Shown here piece after piece: positions 43,999 to 53,932 of a stretch of 64,000 bases of DNA (positions are counted from its first letter, which is position 1; each line of letters opens with the position of its first letter). The DNA is taken from contig NZ_PQVF01000008.1 of NCBI RefSeq assembly GCF_002920915.1, positions 1-64,000 on the forward strand, read 5' to 3'. The position numbers and the translations under genes were made by a program. This stretch comes from Solitalea longa (GTDB lineage: Bacteria; Bacteroidota; Bacteroidia; Sphingobacteriales; Sphingobacteriaceae). The notes beneath the pieces were generated by a model. The model saw only the letters and a program-made list of their open reading frames with translations, was not told the origin of the DNA and did not search any database.

Positions 43999-45372
43999 AT
44001 GCGAGATAACGATACACTATATGCTATTGTAGATATTGAAACTACAGGCGGTTATGCAAGCGGCAATAGTATTACTGAGGTAGCTGTTTTTGTTCACAAC
44101 GGAAAAGAAATTGTTGACCGGTTTGAGACACTGGTTAATCCGGGTGTGCCCATCCCTCTTCATATTCAGTCGCTCACAGGTATTACCAATGAAATGGTAC
44201 AAACCGCTCCACGATTTAATGAAATTGCCCAATCGCTGTTTCAATTGTTAAGTGACAAAGTTTTTGTGGCTCATAATGTAAACTTCGATTATTCGTTTCT
44301 TCATCATGAGTTCAACCGGGCCGGTTTTCAACTGCAATCGAAAAAGCTTTGCACTGTTAGACTTTCACGTAAAATTTTCCCGGGCTTTCCTTCTTACAGT
44401 CTCGGCAAATTATGCAATCACCTATCCATTTCAATTGAAAACAGGCACAGAGCCGCAGGTGATGCTCATGCCACCTCTATCCTTTTCTCTAAATTGATAG
44501 AAAATGACGCTAATCAATTTATCGTTCAATCCTTAAAAAAAGGCTCGAAAGAGGCTTCCATTCCGGCCAATTTACCTAAAGAACAAATCGAATGCCTTCC
44601 AAATAAACCTGGCGTTTATTATTTCTATGATAAAAAAGGAAAGATAATTTATATTGGAAAAGCTGTTGATCTAAAAAAAAGAGTGTTGAGTCATTTTACC
44701 AATAATAAGGCCACTCAACAAAAACAGGAATTTTTAAGAGAAGTGTTCAGCATTTCGCATACTGAATGTGGCAGTGAGTTGTACTCTTTTGTTTTGGAAG
44801 CCCTGGAAATAAAAAAATATTGGCCAAAGTACAATCGCTCATTAAAACATTACGAACAGCTATACGGGCTGTATTTATTTGATGCACAAAATGGATATAA
44901 GCGTTTGGCCATCAGTAAAAAGATTAAAAATTTCCGTCCAATTGCTACTTTCAATTCGCTCAGCGACGGGTATCGGTTTTTATATCAATTAATTGACGAT
45001 TATGAATTGTGCAGCAAGCTCTGTTTTTTGAGTAAAATAGCCGAATCATGCTCAACTGAATGCCATGGAGCTTGTAAAGGACTGGAAGAAACTACTATTT
45101 ACAATCAACGCGTTGATGCTGCTATTTCCTCTGTAAACAGTTATTTACCCACCTTTGCTATAATGGAAGATGGGCGAACGGAAAACGAGCGGAGTTGCTT
45201 ATTAATGATAAAAGGTGAATTTTATGGGATGGGATTTATTGATGATCAGACCATTTGGAACAATTTTGAGTCACTTCAGCAATCATTGACCACTTACCCT
45301 TCTTTCGATTATGTTAAAAATCTGATTTATCAATACATTCTTAACCATCCTGGGAAAAGTGTATATTTTTAG
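43999..45372 (+). CDS. DEDDh 3'-5' exonuclease - GIY-YIG nuclease fusion (UvrC/Cho-like)
   Basis: The 457-residue protein has an N-terminal DnaQ-like exonuclease (residues 5-170). Its catalytic residues are in VDIETTGGYASG, VAHNVNFDYSF and HRAAGDAHATS. The GIY-YIG domain follows at about 200-280 (KPGVYYFYDKKGKIIYIGKAVDLKKRVLSHF, with the catalytic Glu in FVLEALEIKKYWPKYN). The cysteine-containing C-terminus (CSKLCFLSKIAESCSTECHGACKG) resembles the UvrC/Cho zinc-like cluster. It is probably a DNA repair nuclease that incises and then trims. A TATATTTG -7 element lies at 43971-43978, 20 bases before the ATG. Confidence 0.9.
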   Translation: MRDNDTLYAIVDIETTGGYASGNSITEVAVFVHNGKEIVDRFETLVNPGVPIPLHIQSLTGITNEMVQTAPRFNEIAQSLFQLLSDKVFVAHNVNFDYSFLHHEFNRAGFQLQSKKLCTVRLSRKIFPGFPSYSLGKLCNHLSISIENRHRAAGDAHATSILFSKLIENDANQFIVQSLKKGSKEASIPANLPKEQIECLPNKPGVYYFYDKKGKIIYIGKAVDLKKRVLSHFTNNKATQQKQEFLREVFSISHTECGSELYSFVLEALEIKKYWPKYNRSLKHYEQLYGLYLFDAQNGYKRLAISKKIKNFRPIATFNSLSDGYRFLYQLIDDYELCSKLCFLSKIAESCSTECHGACKGLEETTIYNQRVDAAISSVNSYLPTFAIMEDGRTENERSCLLMIKGEFYGMGFIDDQTIWNNFESLQQSLTTYPSFDYVKNLIYQYILNHPGKSVYF

Positions 45373-45478
45373 AACAAAAATCCCTTTCAAGCATAAATAA
45401 AGAGGATTTTATCTTTTATTATGGTAAGATTATTGTACATCCACGAATAATCTGTCTGATTCTTAAAATTTACGCTCC

Positions 45479-46294
45479 ATGAAAATATTATTGATTACTT
45501 CGGGCTACAATTCATTGGCTCAAAAGCTACTATTCGACGACAAAATTGAACTTATTGGCATCGCATTTCCGTGCAAGAACATTAAAAATCAATCGATTAG
45601 ACACAAATTCTCTTTCAGTATAAGACACAATTATTTTCGAGTAAAAAGACTACTTTCAAACGCTAAAAAGCTGCCCAATTTTATATTCAGTAAAGAAAAC
45701 GAAAATGAATTTTTAGATTGGATAAAGACACTTAAACCTGATTTGATCATTTCTTATTCGAGCCCATTTTTATTCGATCAAAAATTATTAGCACTGCCAC
45801 CAAAAGGTGTGATCAATGTGCATAATTCGTTATTACCAAAATACCGTGGCCCTCAACCCATTATGTGGCAATACCTTGACTACGACCTGATACACGGTGT
45901 TACCATTCACTATTTAGGAGAAAAAGAAGATTCCGGAGATATTCTTCTGCAGCAATCTTTTGAGATCAAAAATGGCAGTTCACATTTACAAACTATTGAG
46001 CATTGCGAAAAGTTGGGATACGAATTATTGGTACGATCAATACAACTAATTAAAAAAGGAAAAGTAAAAAGAATAAAACAGCCCGTACGGGGCTCAACCA
46101 AACGGGCCAAAAGATTATCAGCAGATGAGATTAGGCAACTCATCAAATGGAATGAATGGTCACCTGAGCATATTAATCATGTAATAAAAGGCTTACAATT
46201 ACCTATTTCAGATAAAGAAGTTGAACAGCTTAGCCATGGTATTACGGTAAAAAATGATGCAACTCAATTGGCCTCTACAACATTTCTTCTGTAG
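45479..46294 (+). CDS. Formyltransferase-family protein (methionyl-tRNA formyltransferase fold)
   Basis: The 271-residue protein has the formyltransferase core: LKPDLIISYSSPFLFDQKLLALPPKGVINVHNSLLPKYRGPQPIMWQYL. The Asn and His of the catalytic triad are in INVHNSLLP, and the Asp in GEKEDSGDILLQ. It lacks the usual C-terminal OB domain of Fmt and is shorter than Fmt, so it probably formylates a sugar nucleotide or another amine, not initiator tRNA. Its 3' end overlaps the convergent cinA gene by 20 bp. Confidence 0.85.
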   Translation: MKILLITSGYNSLAQKLLFDDKIELIGIAFPCKNIKNQSIRHKFSFSIRHNYFRVKRLLSNAKKLPNFIFSKENENEFLDWIKTLKPDLIISYSSPFLFDQKLLALPPKGVINVHNSLLPKYRGPQPIMWQYLDYDLIHGVTIHYLGEKEDSGDILLQQSFEIKNGSSHLQTIEHCEKLGYELLVRSIQLIKKGKVKRIKQPVRGSTKRAKRLSADEIRQLIKWNEWSPEHINHVIKGLQLPISDKEVEQLSHGITVKNDATQLASTTFLL

Positions 46295-47534
46295 CTATAT
46301 TGTTCATTAATTTCCAGAGCATATAAAAGCTGCTTGTAGCGGTCCGTTCAATGTTTTGCAAACGTTTATTTCCAAACAGAAACTTTTTAGCTATCACTTT
46401 ATCTTTTGAAGCTACTGCAATCCAAATAGTACCTACAGGTTTATCAGATGTACCTCCGTCAGGTCCCGCAATTCCGGAGCAGGCTATAGCAAAATCGGTA
46501 TGGTAGGTGGCCAAAGCACCCAGTGCCATCTCTGTAACGGTTTGTTCACTTACTGCTCCGAAAGCTTGCAATGTTTCAGCCTTCACTCCTATCATTTGTT
46601 GTTTTAATTGATTACTATAGGTAACAGCTCCACCCACATAAGCATTTGACGATCCGGGTATGGAGGTAATCAAGTGAGCTATATACCCCCCTGTACAGCT
46701 TTCGGCAGTGGTTAAAGTCTGATTATTTACTTTCAAATGGTTTAAAATCGCTTCCTGAAGAGTTATATCTTCAGTAGCAACAACATATTTCTTTATCCGG
46801 TTGATAATCAACCCCGAAGCACTCTCAACTTCTTTTTCAACATGTTCTTTATTAGTTCCAATCGCACTTAAACGCAACCTAACTTGTCCTAATTTCGGCA
46901 AATAGGCCAATTTAATATGTTCAGGCAGACCGTCTTCAATGTCTTCGATCTCTTTGGCTAAAAATGACTCTCCCAATCCGGCTGTTATAATTGTTTTGTG
47001 GAAAATTGTATCTATGTTAAATCGTTTTTGAAGTTCAGGTAACACATAACCTTCCATCATCCCTACCATTTCAAAAGGAACTCCGGGCATTGAAACAATA
47101 ATTTTATCATTGTATTCGAACCACATACCAGGAGCCGTGCCATTCTTGTTTTGAATTACCTGGCAATTATCCGGAACTTCGGCCTGACGAACATTTACCT
47201 CAATCAATGGCCGGTTAAACCTTTTGAATATTTCTTTAACATTGTTCAAGGCATCATCGTTCATTACCAAACTGGCACCAAAAAACTCGCAAAGGGTATG
47301 TTTGGTAATATCATCCTTGGTTGGCCCTAACCCACCGGTAATTAAAATAATATTTGCATGTGAGCAAGCTTCATTCAACGCCGTAAGTATTGCCTCGCGT
47401 TTATCACTAATTGAAGTAATTTGCTTTACGGATATTCCAATGTCGTTCAGTTTTTGTCCCATCCAGGCCGAATTGGTATCCACCACCTGCCCTATTAGTA
47501 TTTCATCACCAATGGTTATTATTTCTGCTAACAT
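46275..47534 (-). CDS. cinA: CinA-family nicotinamide-nucleotide amidohydrolase
   Basis: The 419-residue protein has the N-terminal MoaB-like domain (EIITIGDEILIGQVVDTNSAWMGQKL, ITGGLGPTKDDITKHTL, GTAPGMWFEY) and the C-terminal CinA deamidase domain (TTAESCTGGYIAHLITSIPGSSNAYVGGAVTYSN, FAIACSGIAGPDGGT). The second domain hydrolyses NMN to nicotinate mononucleotide. The family was named for competence induction, but recycling is the supported activity. It overlaps the formyltransferase end by 20 bp, an unusual convergent overlap. Confidence 0.95.
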   Translation of the reverse strand: MLAEIITIGDEILIGQVVDTNSAWMGQKLNDIGISVKQITSISDKREAILTALNEACSHANIILITGGLGPTKDDITKHTLCEFFGASLVMNDDALNNVKEIFKRFNRPLIEVNVRQAEVPDNCQVIQNKNGTAPGMWFEYNDKIIVSMPGVPFEMVGMMEGYVLPELQKRFNIDTIFHKTIITAGLGESFLAKEIEDIEDGLPEHIKLAYLPKLGQVRLRLSAIGTNKEHVEKEVESASGLIINRIKKYVVATEDITLQEAILNHLKVNNQTLTTAESCTGGYIAHLITSIPGSSNAYVGGAVTYSNQLKQQMIGVKAETLQAFGAVSEQTVTEMALGALATYHTDFAIACSGIAGPDGGTSDKPVGTIWIAVASKDKVIAKKFLFGNKRLQNIERTATSSFYMLWKLMNNIATEEML

Positions 47535-47675
47535 TTGTTAATTATTTTTTTGAGTTTATTTGGAATTACTTTAAAACTTAAACTATTTATTGAAACTTTA
47601 AATTACTGGTAAAGGTATAACAGATGTAAAGAAACCAAGAACATTGCAATTAAACCAACTAAAAACCAATTAAAA

Positions 47676-47897
47676 ATGTTTGCATTTTTTATGTGTTTAC
47701 TTACTGCAGTGGTGGTGAGTATAACAACTGTTACCTGTATAATAATGGTAGCAATTGATGCCTACCGAAATCGTGTTTCTAACATCTTTTTTTGGATTTT
47801 ATTATCTGTCTTTTTACCAATAATCGGAACATTGATCTATTTCAGGGTAAGAAAAGAAAACGATCAAGATAAGAAAGAGAAACTCCTTTTTAATTAA
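47676..47897 (+). CDS. Small membrane protein with PLD N-terminal-like helices
   Basis: The 73-residue protein has two transmembrane segments (FFMCLLTAVVVSITTVTCIIMVA and IFFWILLSVFLPIIGTLIYF) joined by IDAYRNRVSN and ending in VRKENDQDKKEKLLFN. This pattern is that of the phospholipase D-nuclease N-terminal (PLDc_N) family, found alone in many small membrane proteins. It has no catalytic domain and its function is unknown. The gene stands alone. Confidence 0.75.
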   Translation: MFAFFMCLLTAVVVSITTVTCIIMVAIDAYRNRVSNIFFWILLSVFLPIIGTLIYFRVRKENDQDKKEKLLFN

Positions 47898-48043
47898 TTC
47901 GGAAGTTTTCAATCGATCTAATTCTGGTGTTTACAGTTTGGCCAACAACTAACTATGAACACCAATAAACAATTAGTTTGATTGGAACAGTTGTGCTGCT
48001 GTTTTTCCGAAGATGACAAAGGAGCTGTTTAAGTAGGTTGAAA

Positions 48044-48076
48044 CAAGAATCCCCCGCATTAGCAGGGGATTTCTTG
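48044..48076 (+). terminator. Hairpin downstream of the small membrane gene
   Basis: CAAGAATCCCC (48044-48054) pairs with GGGGATTTCTTG (48065-48076) with one bulged base and a short loop. It has no long T run. The rest of the 47898-48136 gap shows no gene. Confidence 0.5.
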
Positions 48077-48136
48077 CATTGGTTGAGATTGAGAAGTTAT
48101 CAATTAAATCGAAATGGTTACACCATTTCTATATTA

Positions 48137-48170
48137 AAAGAGAGTTCCGCGCTTAAACGGAACTCTCTTT
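48137..48170 (-). terminator. Terminator of the ilv operon
   Basis: AAAGAGAGTTCCG (48137-48149) is the exact reverse complement of CGGAACTCTCTTT (48158-48170), with an 8-base loop. It starts 3 bp past the ilvC stop; T-rich sequence follows on the minus strand. Confidence 0.82.
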
Positions 48171-48172
48171 AA

Positions 48173-49711
48173 TTATGCTACTGTAGTAATTGATTTCATG
48201 GCAGTCATGGCTTGTCTTAATACATCACCTACTACCTCAATTTGATGCGAACGGATAGCCTTATTTACAGCAATTAGTTTTTTGTTATCTACGCCACCGT
48301 CTTTACCGTCGTTGTAGTTTTTACCAATGATATCGGTATTCACTGTTTTCATAAAATCAGCTAATAATGGTTTACAAGCATGATCGAACAAGTAACAACC
48401 ATACTCAGCAGTATCAGAAATAACACGGTTCATTTCAAACAGTTTTTTACGAGCAATGGTATTGGCAATAAGTGGTGTTTCGTGTAATGATTCGTAATAA
48501 GCTGATTCAGCAATAATACCAGCTTCAACCATCGTTTCGAAAGCTAATTCAACACCAGCTCTAACCATAGCTACCATTAACAATCCATTATCAAAAAACT
48601 CTTGTTCTGAGATCTTCACATCAGCTGCCGGCGTTTTCTCAAATGCAGTTTCTCCTGTTGCTGCTCTCCAGGTTAACAAGTTAATATCGTTGTTCGCCCA
48701 ATCTTCCATCATGGTTGATGAGAACTCACCGCTCATAATATCATCCTGATGTTTTTGGAACAATGGACGCATAATGCGTTTCAATTCTTCAGAAACCTCA
48801 AAAGCTTTAACTTTTGCTGGATTAGATAATCTGTCCATCATAGCAGTAATACCACCTTGTTTTAAGGCTTCGGTAATTACTTCCCATCCGTATTGGATCA
48901 ATTTAGATGCATACCCTTTATCAACTCCTTTTTCAACCATTTTATCGAAACAAAGAATTGAACCAGTTTGCAATAAACCACAAAGGATCGTTTGTTCACC
49001 CATTAAATCCGATTTAACTTCGGCAACAAATGATGATTTTAACACACCTGCTTTGTGACCTCCGGTACCAACGGCATAAGCTTTAGCTTGCGCCCATCCT
49101 TTACCTTCCGGATCATTTTCTGGGTGAACAGCAATTAAGGTAGGAACACCAAATCCTCTTTTGTATTCTTCCCTAACTTCTGTACCCGGACATTTTGGGG
49201 CCACCATGATTACGGTGATATCTTTACGGATCTTCATGCCTTCTTCAACAATGTTGAATCCGTGAGAGTATGATAAGGTTGCTCCTTTTTTCATTAAAGG
49301 CATTACTGCCGATACTACAGCGGAGTGTTGCTTATCAGGAGTAAGATTAATCACCACGTCGGCAGTAGGGATCAATTGTTCATAAGTACCCACTACAAAA
49401 CCGTTTTCGGTAGCACTTTTCCACGACTGGCGTTTTTCAGCAATTGCTTCTTCACGTAATGCATAAGAAACATCCAAACCTGAATCTCTAAGATTCAAAC
49501 CTTGATTTAATCCCTGAGCACCACAACCCACAACTACTAATTTTTTACCTTTTAAAGCAGTCACCCCATCAGCAAAATGGCTGTTGTCTAAAAATTCGCA
49601 AACACCCAATTGATTAAGTTTTTCTCTTAATGAAAGTGTGTTGAAATAATTTTGGCGGCTAGCCTTAGCAGTTGTTTCTTCTATTGTATCTGCAAAATTC
49701 ATTAAAGCCAT
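48173..49711 (-). CDS. ilvC: Ketol-acid reductoisomerase (class II, NADP)
   Basis: The 512-residue enzyme is the long form with a duplicated knotted domain, as in E. coli, not the roughly 330-residue form. The Rossmann loop is [29 protein letters not shown]. Metal and substrate regions include [41 protein letters not shown], and the C-terminal [18 protein letters not shown]. It converts acetolactate and acetohydroxybutyrate to the dihydroxy acids. It is last of the ilv operon, after ilvN. Start could be ATG 49711 or 49702. Confidence 0.96.
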   Translation of the reverse strand: MALMNFADTIEETTAKASRQNYFNTLSLREKLNQLGVCEFLDNSHFADGVTALKGKKLVVVGCGAQGLNQGLNLRDSGLDVSYALREEAIAEKRQSWKSATENGFVVGTYEQLIPTADVVINLTPDKQHSAVVSAVMPLMKKGATLSYSHGFNIVEEGMKIRKDITVIMVAPKCPGTEVREEYKRGFGVPTLIAVHPENDPEGKGWAQAKAYAVGTGGHKAGVLKSSFVAEVKSDLMGEQTILCGLLQTGSILCFDKMVEKGVDKGYASKLIQYGWEVITEALKQGGITAMMDRLSNPAKVKAFEVSEELKRIMRPLFQKHQDDIMSGEFSSTMMEDWANNDINLLTWRAATGETAFEKTPAADVKISEQEFFDNGLLMVAMVRAGVELAFETMVEAGIIAESAYYESLHETPLIANTIARKKLFEMNRVISDTAEYGCYLFDHACKPLLADFMKTVNTDIIGKNYNDGKDGGVDNKKLIAVNKAIRSHQIEVVGDVLRQAMTAMKSITTVA

Positions 49712-49764
49712 TTTGTTTATTCTTTTAGTATAAGTTTTATTTTAATTGTTTGTTAAGTATAAAC

Positions 49765-50310
49765 CTAGTTTAACACCTGCTCATACTCGGTTAATTCTTC
49801 GGCATGATATAATTCATGTGCCGGAATACGCTGTTTGTGAATGGCTATACGCCCTGAATGGACGAACTCCAACAAACCAAAAGGTTTTAACAGATCATAA
49901 AAACTCATCAGATCTTCTATCGTACCGGTTTTTTCAAGAGCTGTAAACCCTGGTTCCATATACATTACCCTGGCGCCATGTTCATTAGCCAGATTGATAA
50001 TAGGTGTTAATTTAGCAGGATCTTCAATGTTCACTTTGTAGATTGCAACCTCACTAAATATCATATTATCAGCATCGTAAGCATAGGCAATTAACACTTC
50101 AATAACCTTGTTAATTTGTTGCACCAGTTTACGACTCATGTCTTCGGTACATTTAACTACAATGGTAAAACGAGAAATACCCTTTTTCTCTGTCTCAGAA
50201 ACTGTTAAGCTTTCAATATTAATTCGGCGACGGGTAAAGATGATCGTTAACCGGTTCAATAAACCGATATTATTTTCCGTAAAAACCGATATGGTATATA
50301 ACTTTTCCAT
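49765..50310 (-). CDS. ilvN: Acetolactate synthase small (regulatory) subunit
   Basis: The 181-residue protein begins with an ACT domain, YTISVFTENNIGLLNRLTIIFTRRRINIESLTVSETEKKGISRFTIVV, which binds valine in the feedback-inhibited enzyme. A C-terminal domain follows (IINLANEHGARVMYMEPGFTALEKTG). It partners IlvB encoded 67 bp upstream and lies before ilvC. Confidence 0.94.
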   Translation of the reverse strand: MEKLYTISVFTENNIGLLNRLTIIFTRRRINIESLTVSETEKKGISRFTIVVKCTEDMSRKLVQQINKVIEVLIAYAYDADNMIFSEVAIYKVNIEDPAKLTPIINLANEHGARVMYMEPGFTALEKTGTIEDLMSFYDLLKPFGLLEFVHSGRIAIHKQRIPAHELYHAEELTEYEQVLN

Positions 50311-50377
50311 TATGCCCTTCCCCCTGAAGGGATATTAGTAATTATTGATAAAACACTTTAAATGATAGTTATCGCTT

Positions 50378-52126
50378 TTATTGAAGGCGAACTTCATCGA
50401 CACTTGCACCAGTGGCAACCATTGGGAATACATTGGCTTCTTTTTCAACCACCACTTCTAAAAGGTAAGGAACTTCAGATGCAAGCATTTCTTCAACAGC
50501 GCTATCAAGCTCTTCTCTTTCGGTGATCTTTTTCGCTTTTACACCAAAACCTTCAGAAATTTTGATAAAATCAGGATTTTGCAATTCAACAAATGAATAG
50601 CGGTTATCAAAGAACATCTCCTGCCATTGGCGAACCATACCCAGGAAATTATTATTCAGGATCACAATTTTAACCGGAAGCTTATTTTGAGCAATTGTTC
50701 CCAATTCTTGTATGGTCATTTGAAAACAGCCATCTCCAATTACAGCGATAACTTCACGTTCAGGAGCCGCCACTTTTGCACCAAATGCTGCGGGCAATGC
50801 AAAGCCCATCGTTCCCAAACCTCCTGATGAGATGAAAGAGTTGGTATGCGCAAACTTATAGTAACGTGCAGCCATCATTTGATGCTGACCTACATCCGCT
50901 ACTAATGCTGCTTGTCCCTTGCTTTTTTCTGAGATCATATTGATTACCTCACCCATGCGCATTCCGCCTTGCGTAGGATAAATTTCATTTTGGATGACCT
51001 TTTCTATTTCCTGCTGATAACATTCATTGAATTTAGCATGCCATTGAGAATGATCGTTTTTGCGAACCAACGGAAGTAATACCTGTAAAGCCTCTTTCGC
51101 ATCAGCATTGATCGATACAGCCGTTTTAACATTCTTGTCTATCTCAGCTGGATCAACTTCAATATGAATAACTTTAGCCTGTTTTGCATAACGCTTTAAA
51201 TCACCAGTTACCCTGTCATCGAAACGCATACCAATGGCAATGATTACATCAGCCTCATTAGTTAACAGATTTGGCCCGTAGTTACCATGCATGCCTAACA
51301 TTCCCACATATTGTGGATGAGATGCTGGGAAAGCTGAAAGTCCGTGCAGCGTGCTGGCTACAGGAATTCCTGTTTTTTCTACCAATTCCCGTACTTCATT
51401 TTCGGCTTTAGAAATTAAAATGCCTTGTCCAATAAACAGGAAAGGTTTTTTTGCAGCATTAATTAACTCTGCCGCTTTTTCCACCTGCTCATAGGTATAG
51501 TTTGATTTAGGGCGATAACCACGAACACTGTTACATTTAACATTGATAAATTCGTTGGTCAGTTGTTCAAACTGGGCGTTTTTAGTAACATCGATCAATA
51601 CTGGCCCAGGACGACCGCTTTTAGCAATATAAAATGCCTTTGCAATGATCTCAGGAATCTCGTCTGCCGACGTTACCTGGTAATTCCATTTGGTTATCGG
51701 CATGGTCATACCCATAATATCAGCTTCCTGAAATGCATCAGTTCCTAATAATGCTTTAGCCACTTGACCAACAATGCAAACCATCGGAACGCTGTCCATC
51801 AATGCATCGGCAATAGGCGTGATAAGATTGGTTGCACCAGGTCCTGAAGTAACCAAACACACACCTACTTTACCCGAAATTCGGGCATAACCTTCGGCTG
51901 CATGTCCGGCACCTTGCTCATGGCGCACTAAAATATGGTTTAGTTTATCGCGATAATCATAGAGTGCATCATAGACGGGCATAATAGCTCCACCCGGATA
52001 ACCAAAAATGGTATCCACGCCTTCAGCAACTAAAGCCATCATAAGGGCTTCCGATCCACTGATTTTACGTTGAGCAGCTGTTTTTTGCATTGTCTTTAAT
52101 GTATCGTTTTGAACTGTTGTTCCCAT
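50378..52126 (-). CDS. ilvB: Acetolactate synthase large (catalytic) subunit
   Basis: The start is placed at ATG 52126 (MGTTVQNDTLKTMQKTAAQRK). Earlier in-frame ATGs up to 52303 fall inside ilvD and give unlikely sequence. The ThDP enzyme has FGYPGGAIMPVYDALY, the catalytic glutamate in VRHEQGAGHAAEGYARISG, GPGATNLITPIADA, and the ThDP-magnesium motif IGDGCFQMTIQELGTIAQNKLPVKIVILNN. It condenses pyruvate with pyruvate or 2-oxobutyrate, opening the valine and isoleucine pathways. It starts 49 bp after the ilvD stop. Confidence 0.95.
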   Translation of the reverse strand: MGTTVQNDTLKTMQKTAAQRKISGSEALMMALVAEGVDTIFGYPGGAIMPVYDALYDYRDKLNHILVRHEQGAGHAAEGYARISGKVGVCLVTSGPGATNLITPIADALMDSVPMVCIVGQVAKALLGTDAFQEADIMGMTMPITKWNYQVTSADEIPEIIAKAFYIAKSGRPGPVLIDVTKNAQFEQLTNEFINVKCNSVRGYRPKSNYTYEQVEKAAELINAAKKPFLFIGQGILISKAENEVRELVEKTGIPVASTLHGLSAFPASHPQYVGMLGMHGNYGPNLLTNEADVIIAIGMRFDDRVTGDLKRYAKQAKVIHIEVDPAEIDKNVKTAVSINADAKEALQVLLPLVRKNDHSQWHAKFNECYQQEIEKVIQNEIYPTQGGMRMGEVINMISEKSKGQAALVADVGQHQMMAARYYKFAHTNSFISSGGLGTMGFALPAAFGAKVAAPEREVIAVIGDGCFQMTIQELGTIAQNKLPVKIVILNNNFLGMVRQWQEMFFDNRYSFVELQNPDFIKISEGFGVKAKKITEREELDSAVEEMLASEVPYLLEVVVEKEANVFPMVATGASVDEVRLQ

Positions 52127-52175
52127 AGTTTTATTGTTGAGCATTGCCCCGACTAACGGAGCAATTGTTTTAATA

Positions 52176-53855
52176 TTATAATTCGTCTGTAACGCAACCT
52201 TCAGATGCTGAAGAAACGTTTTTGATATATTTTGCCAAAGTACCTTTGGTGGCTCTCCAAGCCGGCTGTTGCCAAGCGGCTCTTCTGCTTGCGATCTCTT
52301 CATCGCTTAACTCTGCATTTAAGACTCGTCTTTCGGCATCAATAGTAATGATATCACCATCTTTTAACAGTCCGATCAAACCACCGTTTTGCGCTTCAGG
52401 AGTAATGTGGCCAACTACGAAACCATGTGTTCCACCTGAGAAACGGCCATCAGTAATTAAAGCTACACTTTTACCTAAGCCTGCTCCCATAATTAATGAA
52501 GTTGGCTTCAGCATTTCAGGCATTCCCGGTGCTCCTTTAGGACCCTGATAGCGGATTACCACTACGTCGCCTTTTTGGATCTTACCTGAAAGAACCGAAT
52601 CATTTAGATCAAACTCAGTATTGAATACCTTAGCAGGTCCGCTGAACTTTAAACCTTCCTTACCTGTAATTTTAGCAACCGAACCTTCTGCCGCCAAGTT
52701 TCCGTATAAAATCTGCAAATGCCCTGTTGCTTTGATCGGGCTTGTAACCGGAACGATAATTTGCTGATCGGCCGCCAATTCGGGCACATCTGCAAGATTT
52801 TCTGCAACCGTTTTTCCTGTTACTGTCAAACAATCTCCGTGTAAGAAACCTTCATTCAGCAAATATTTCATTACTGCCGGAATACCACCTACCTGATGAA
52901 GGTCTTTCATCAAATATTTACCGCTAGGTTTTAGGTCAGCAATAAATGGAGTTCTGTCAGAAATACGTTGGAAATCATCGATCGTCAGTTTAACATCAAC
53001 CGCCTTTGCAATGGCAATTAAATGCAATACCGCGTTTGTTGACCCTCCTAAAGCCATTATGATCGTCATTGCATTTTCAAACGCCTTTTCGGTCATAATA
53101 TCCTTTGGAAGAATGTTCTTCTCCAGTAAAGTACGAATTGCTTTACCTACAGCTTTACATTCATCCTGCTTTACCTTGCTTACTGCCGGGTTTGATGAAC
53201 TGTACGGCAAACTCATTCCTAATGCTTCAATTGCCGAAGACATGGTATTAGCCGTGTACATACCCCCACAGGCACCTGAGCCAGGGCATGCATGTTTTAC
53301 AACTTCTTTGAATTCTTCCGGAGTTATATCTCCTGCAATTTTTTGCCCTAATGCTTCAAAAGCCGAAATGATATCAAGGTCTTTCCCATTATGATGACCT
53401 GCATCAATTGTACCTCCATAAACCATTATAGAAGGACGATTTAAACGGCCCATAGCCATTAAAGCACCCGGCATATTTTTATCGCAACCCATTACGGTAA
53501 TTACAGCATCATACCATTGTGCCGACACCACGGTTTCAATACTGTCGGCAATAATATCACGCGACTGTAATGAAAAGCGCATGCCCTCCGTACCGTTTGA
53601 CATACCATCGCTTACACCAATAGTATTAAATATAAGCCCCACCAACTCATTATCCTTCACACCAGCTTTAATTGCTTTTGCTAAATCATTCAGATGCATG
53701 TTACAAGTATTTCCCTCATAACCTGCACTGGCAATGCCTACCTGAGCTTTATTCATGTCTTCTTCAGTAAGACCAATACCATGTAACATGGCCTGCGCAC
53801 CAGGTAATGTAGTATCCTGCGTTAACGTTGCACTATATCTATTTAGTTTGTTCAT
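52176..53855 (-). CDS. ilvD: Dihydroxy-acid dehydratase
   Basis: The 559-residue iron-sulfur enzyme has [20 protein letters not shown], the cluster cysteines in [15 protein letters not shown] and [18 protein letters not shown], and [17 protein letters not shown]. The C-terminal motif is [22 protein letters not shown]. It makes the 2-keto acids of valine and isoleucine. It lies between ilvE and ilvB, with a 77-bp gap to ilvE. Confidence 0.97.
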   Translation of the reverse strand: MNKLNRYSATLTQDTTLPGAQAMLHGIGLTEEDMNKAQVGIASAGYEGNTCNMHLNDLAKAIKAGVKDNELVGLIFNTIGVSDGMSNGTEGMRFSLQSRDIIADSIETVVSAQWYDAVITVMGCDKNMPGALMAMGRLNRPSIMVYGGTIDAGHHNGKDLDIISAFEALGQKIAGDITPEEFKEVVKHACPGSGACGGMYTANTMSSAIEALGMSLPYSSSNPAVSKVKQDECKAVGKAIRTLLEKNILPKDIMTEKAFENAMTIIMALGGSTNAVLHLIAIAKAVDVKLTIDDFQRISDRTPFIADLKPSGKYLMKDLHQVGGIPAVMKYLLNEGFLHGDCLTVTGKTVAENLADVPELAADQQIIVPVTSPIKATGHLQILYGNLAAEGSVAKITGKEGLKFSGPAKVFNTEFDLNDSVLSGKIQKGDVVVIRYQGPKGAPGMPEMLKPTSLIMGAGLGKSVALITDGRFSGGTHGFVVGHITPEAQNGGLIGLLKDGDIITIDAERRVLNAELSDEEIASRRAAWQQPAWRATKGTLAKYIKNVSSASEGCVTDEL

Positions 53856-53932
53856 TTGTAAAATTTAATCTAAAAGTATGTTTTCTTTGAAAGTTTGTTA
53901 AACAATCATTGTTTTGTTTTACGATGCTCAAT

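Noticed and set aside
52127-52303. N-terminal extension of IlvB by 59 codons to an ATG at 52303
   Set aside because: Most of it lies inside the ilvD coding sequence and has no ThDP-enzyme similarity. The conserved region begins after ATG 52126.
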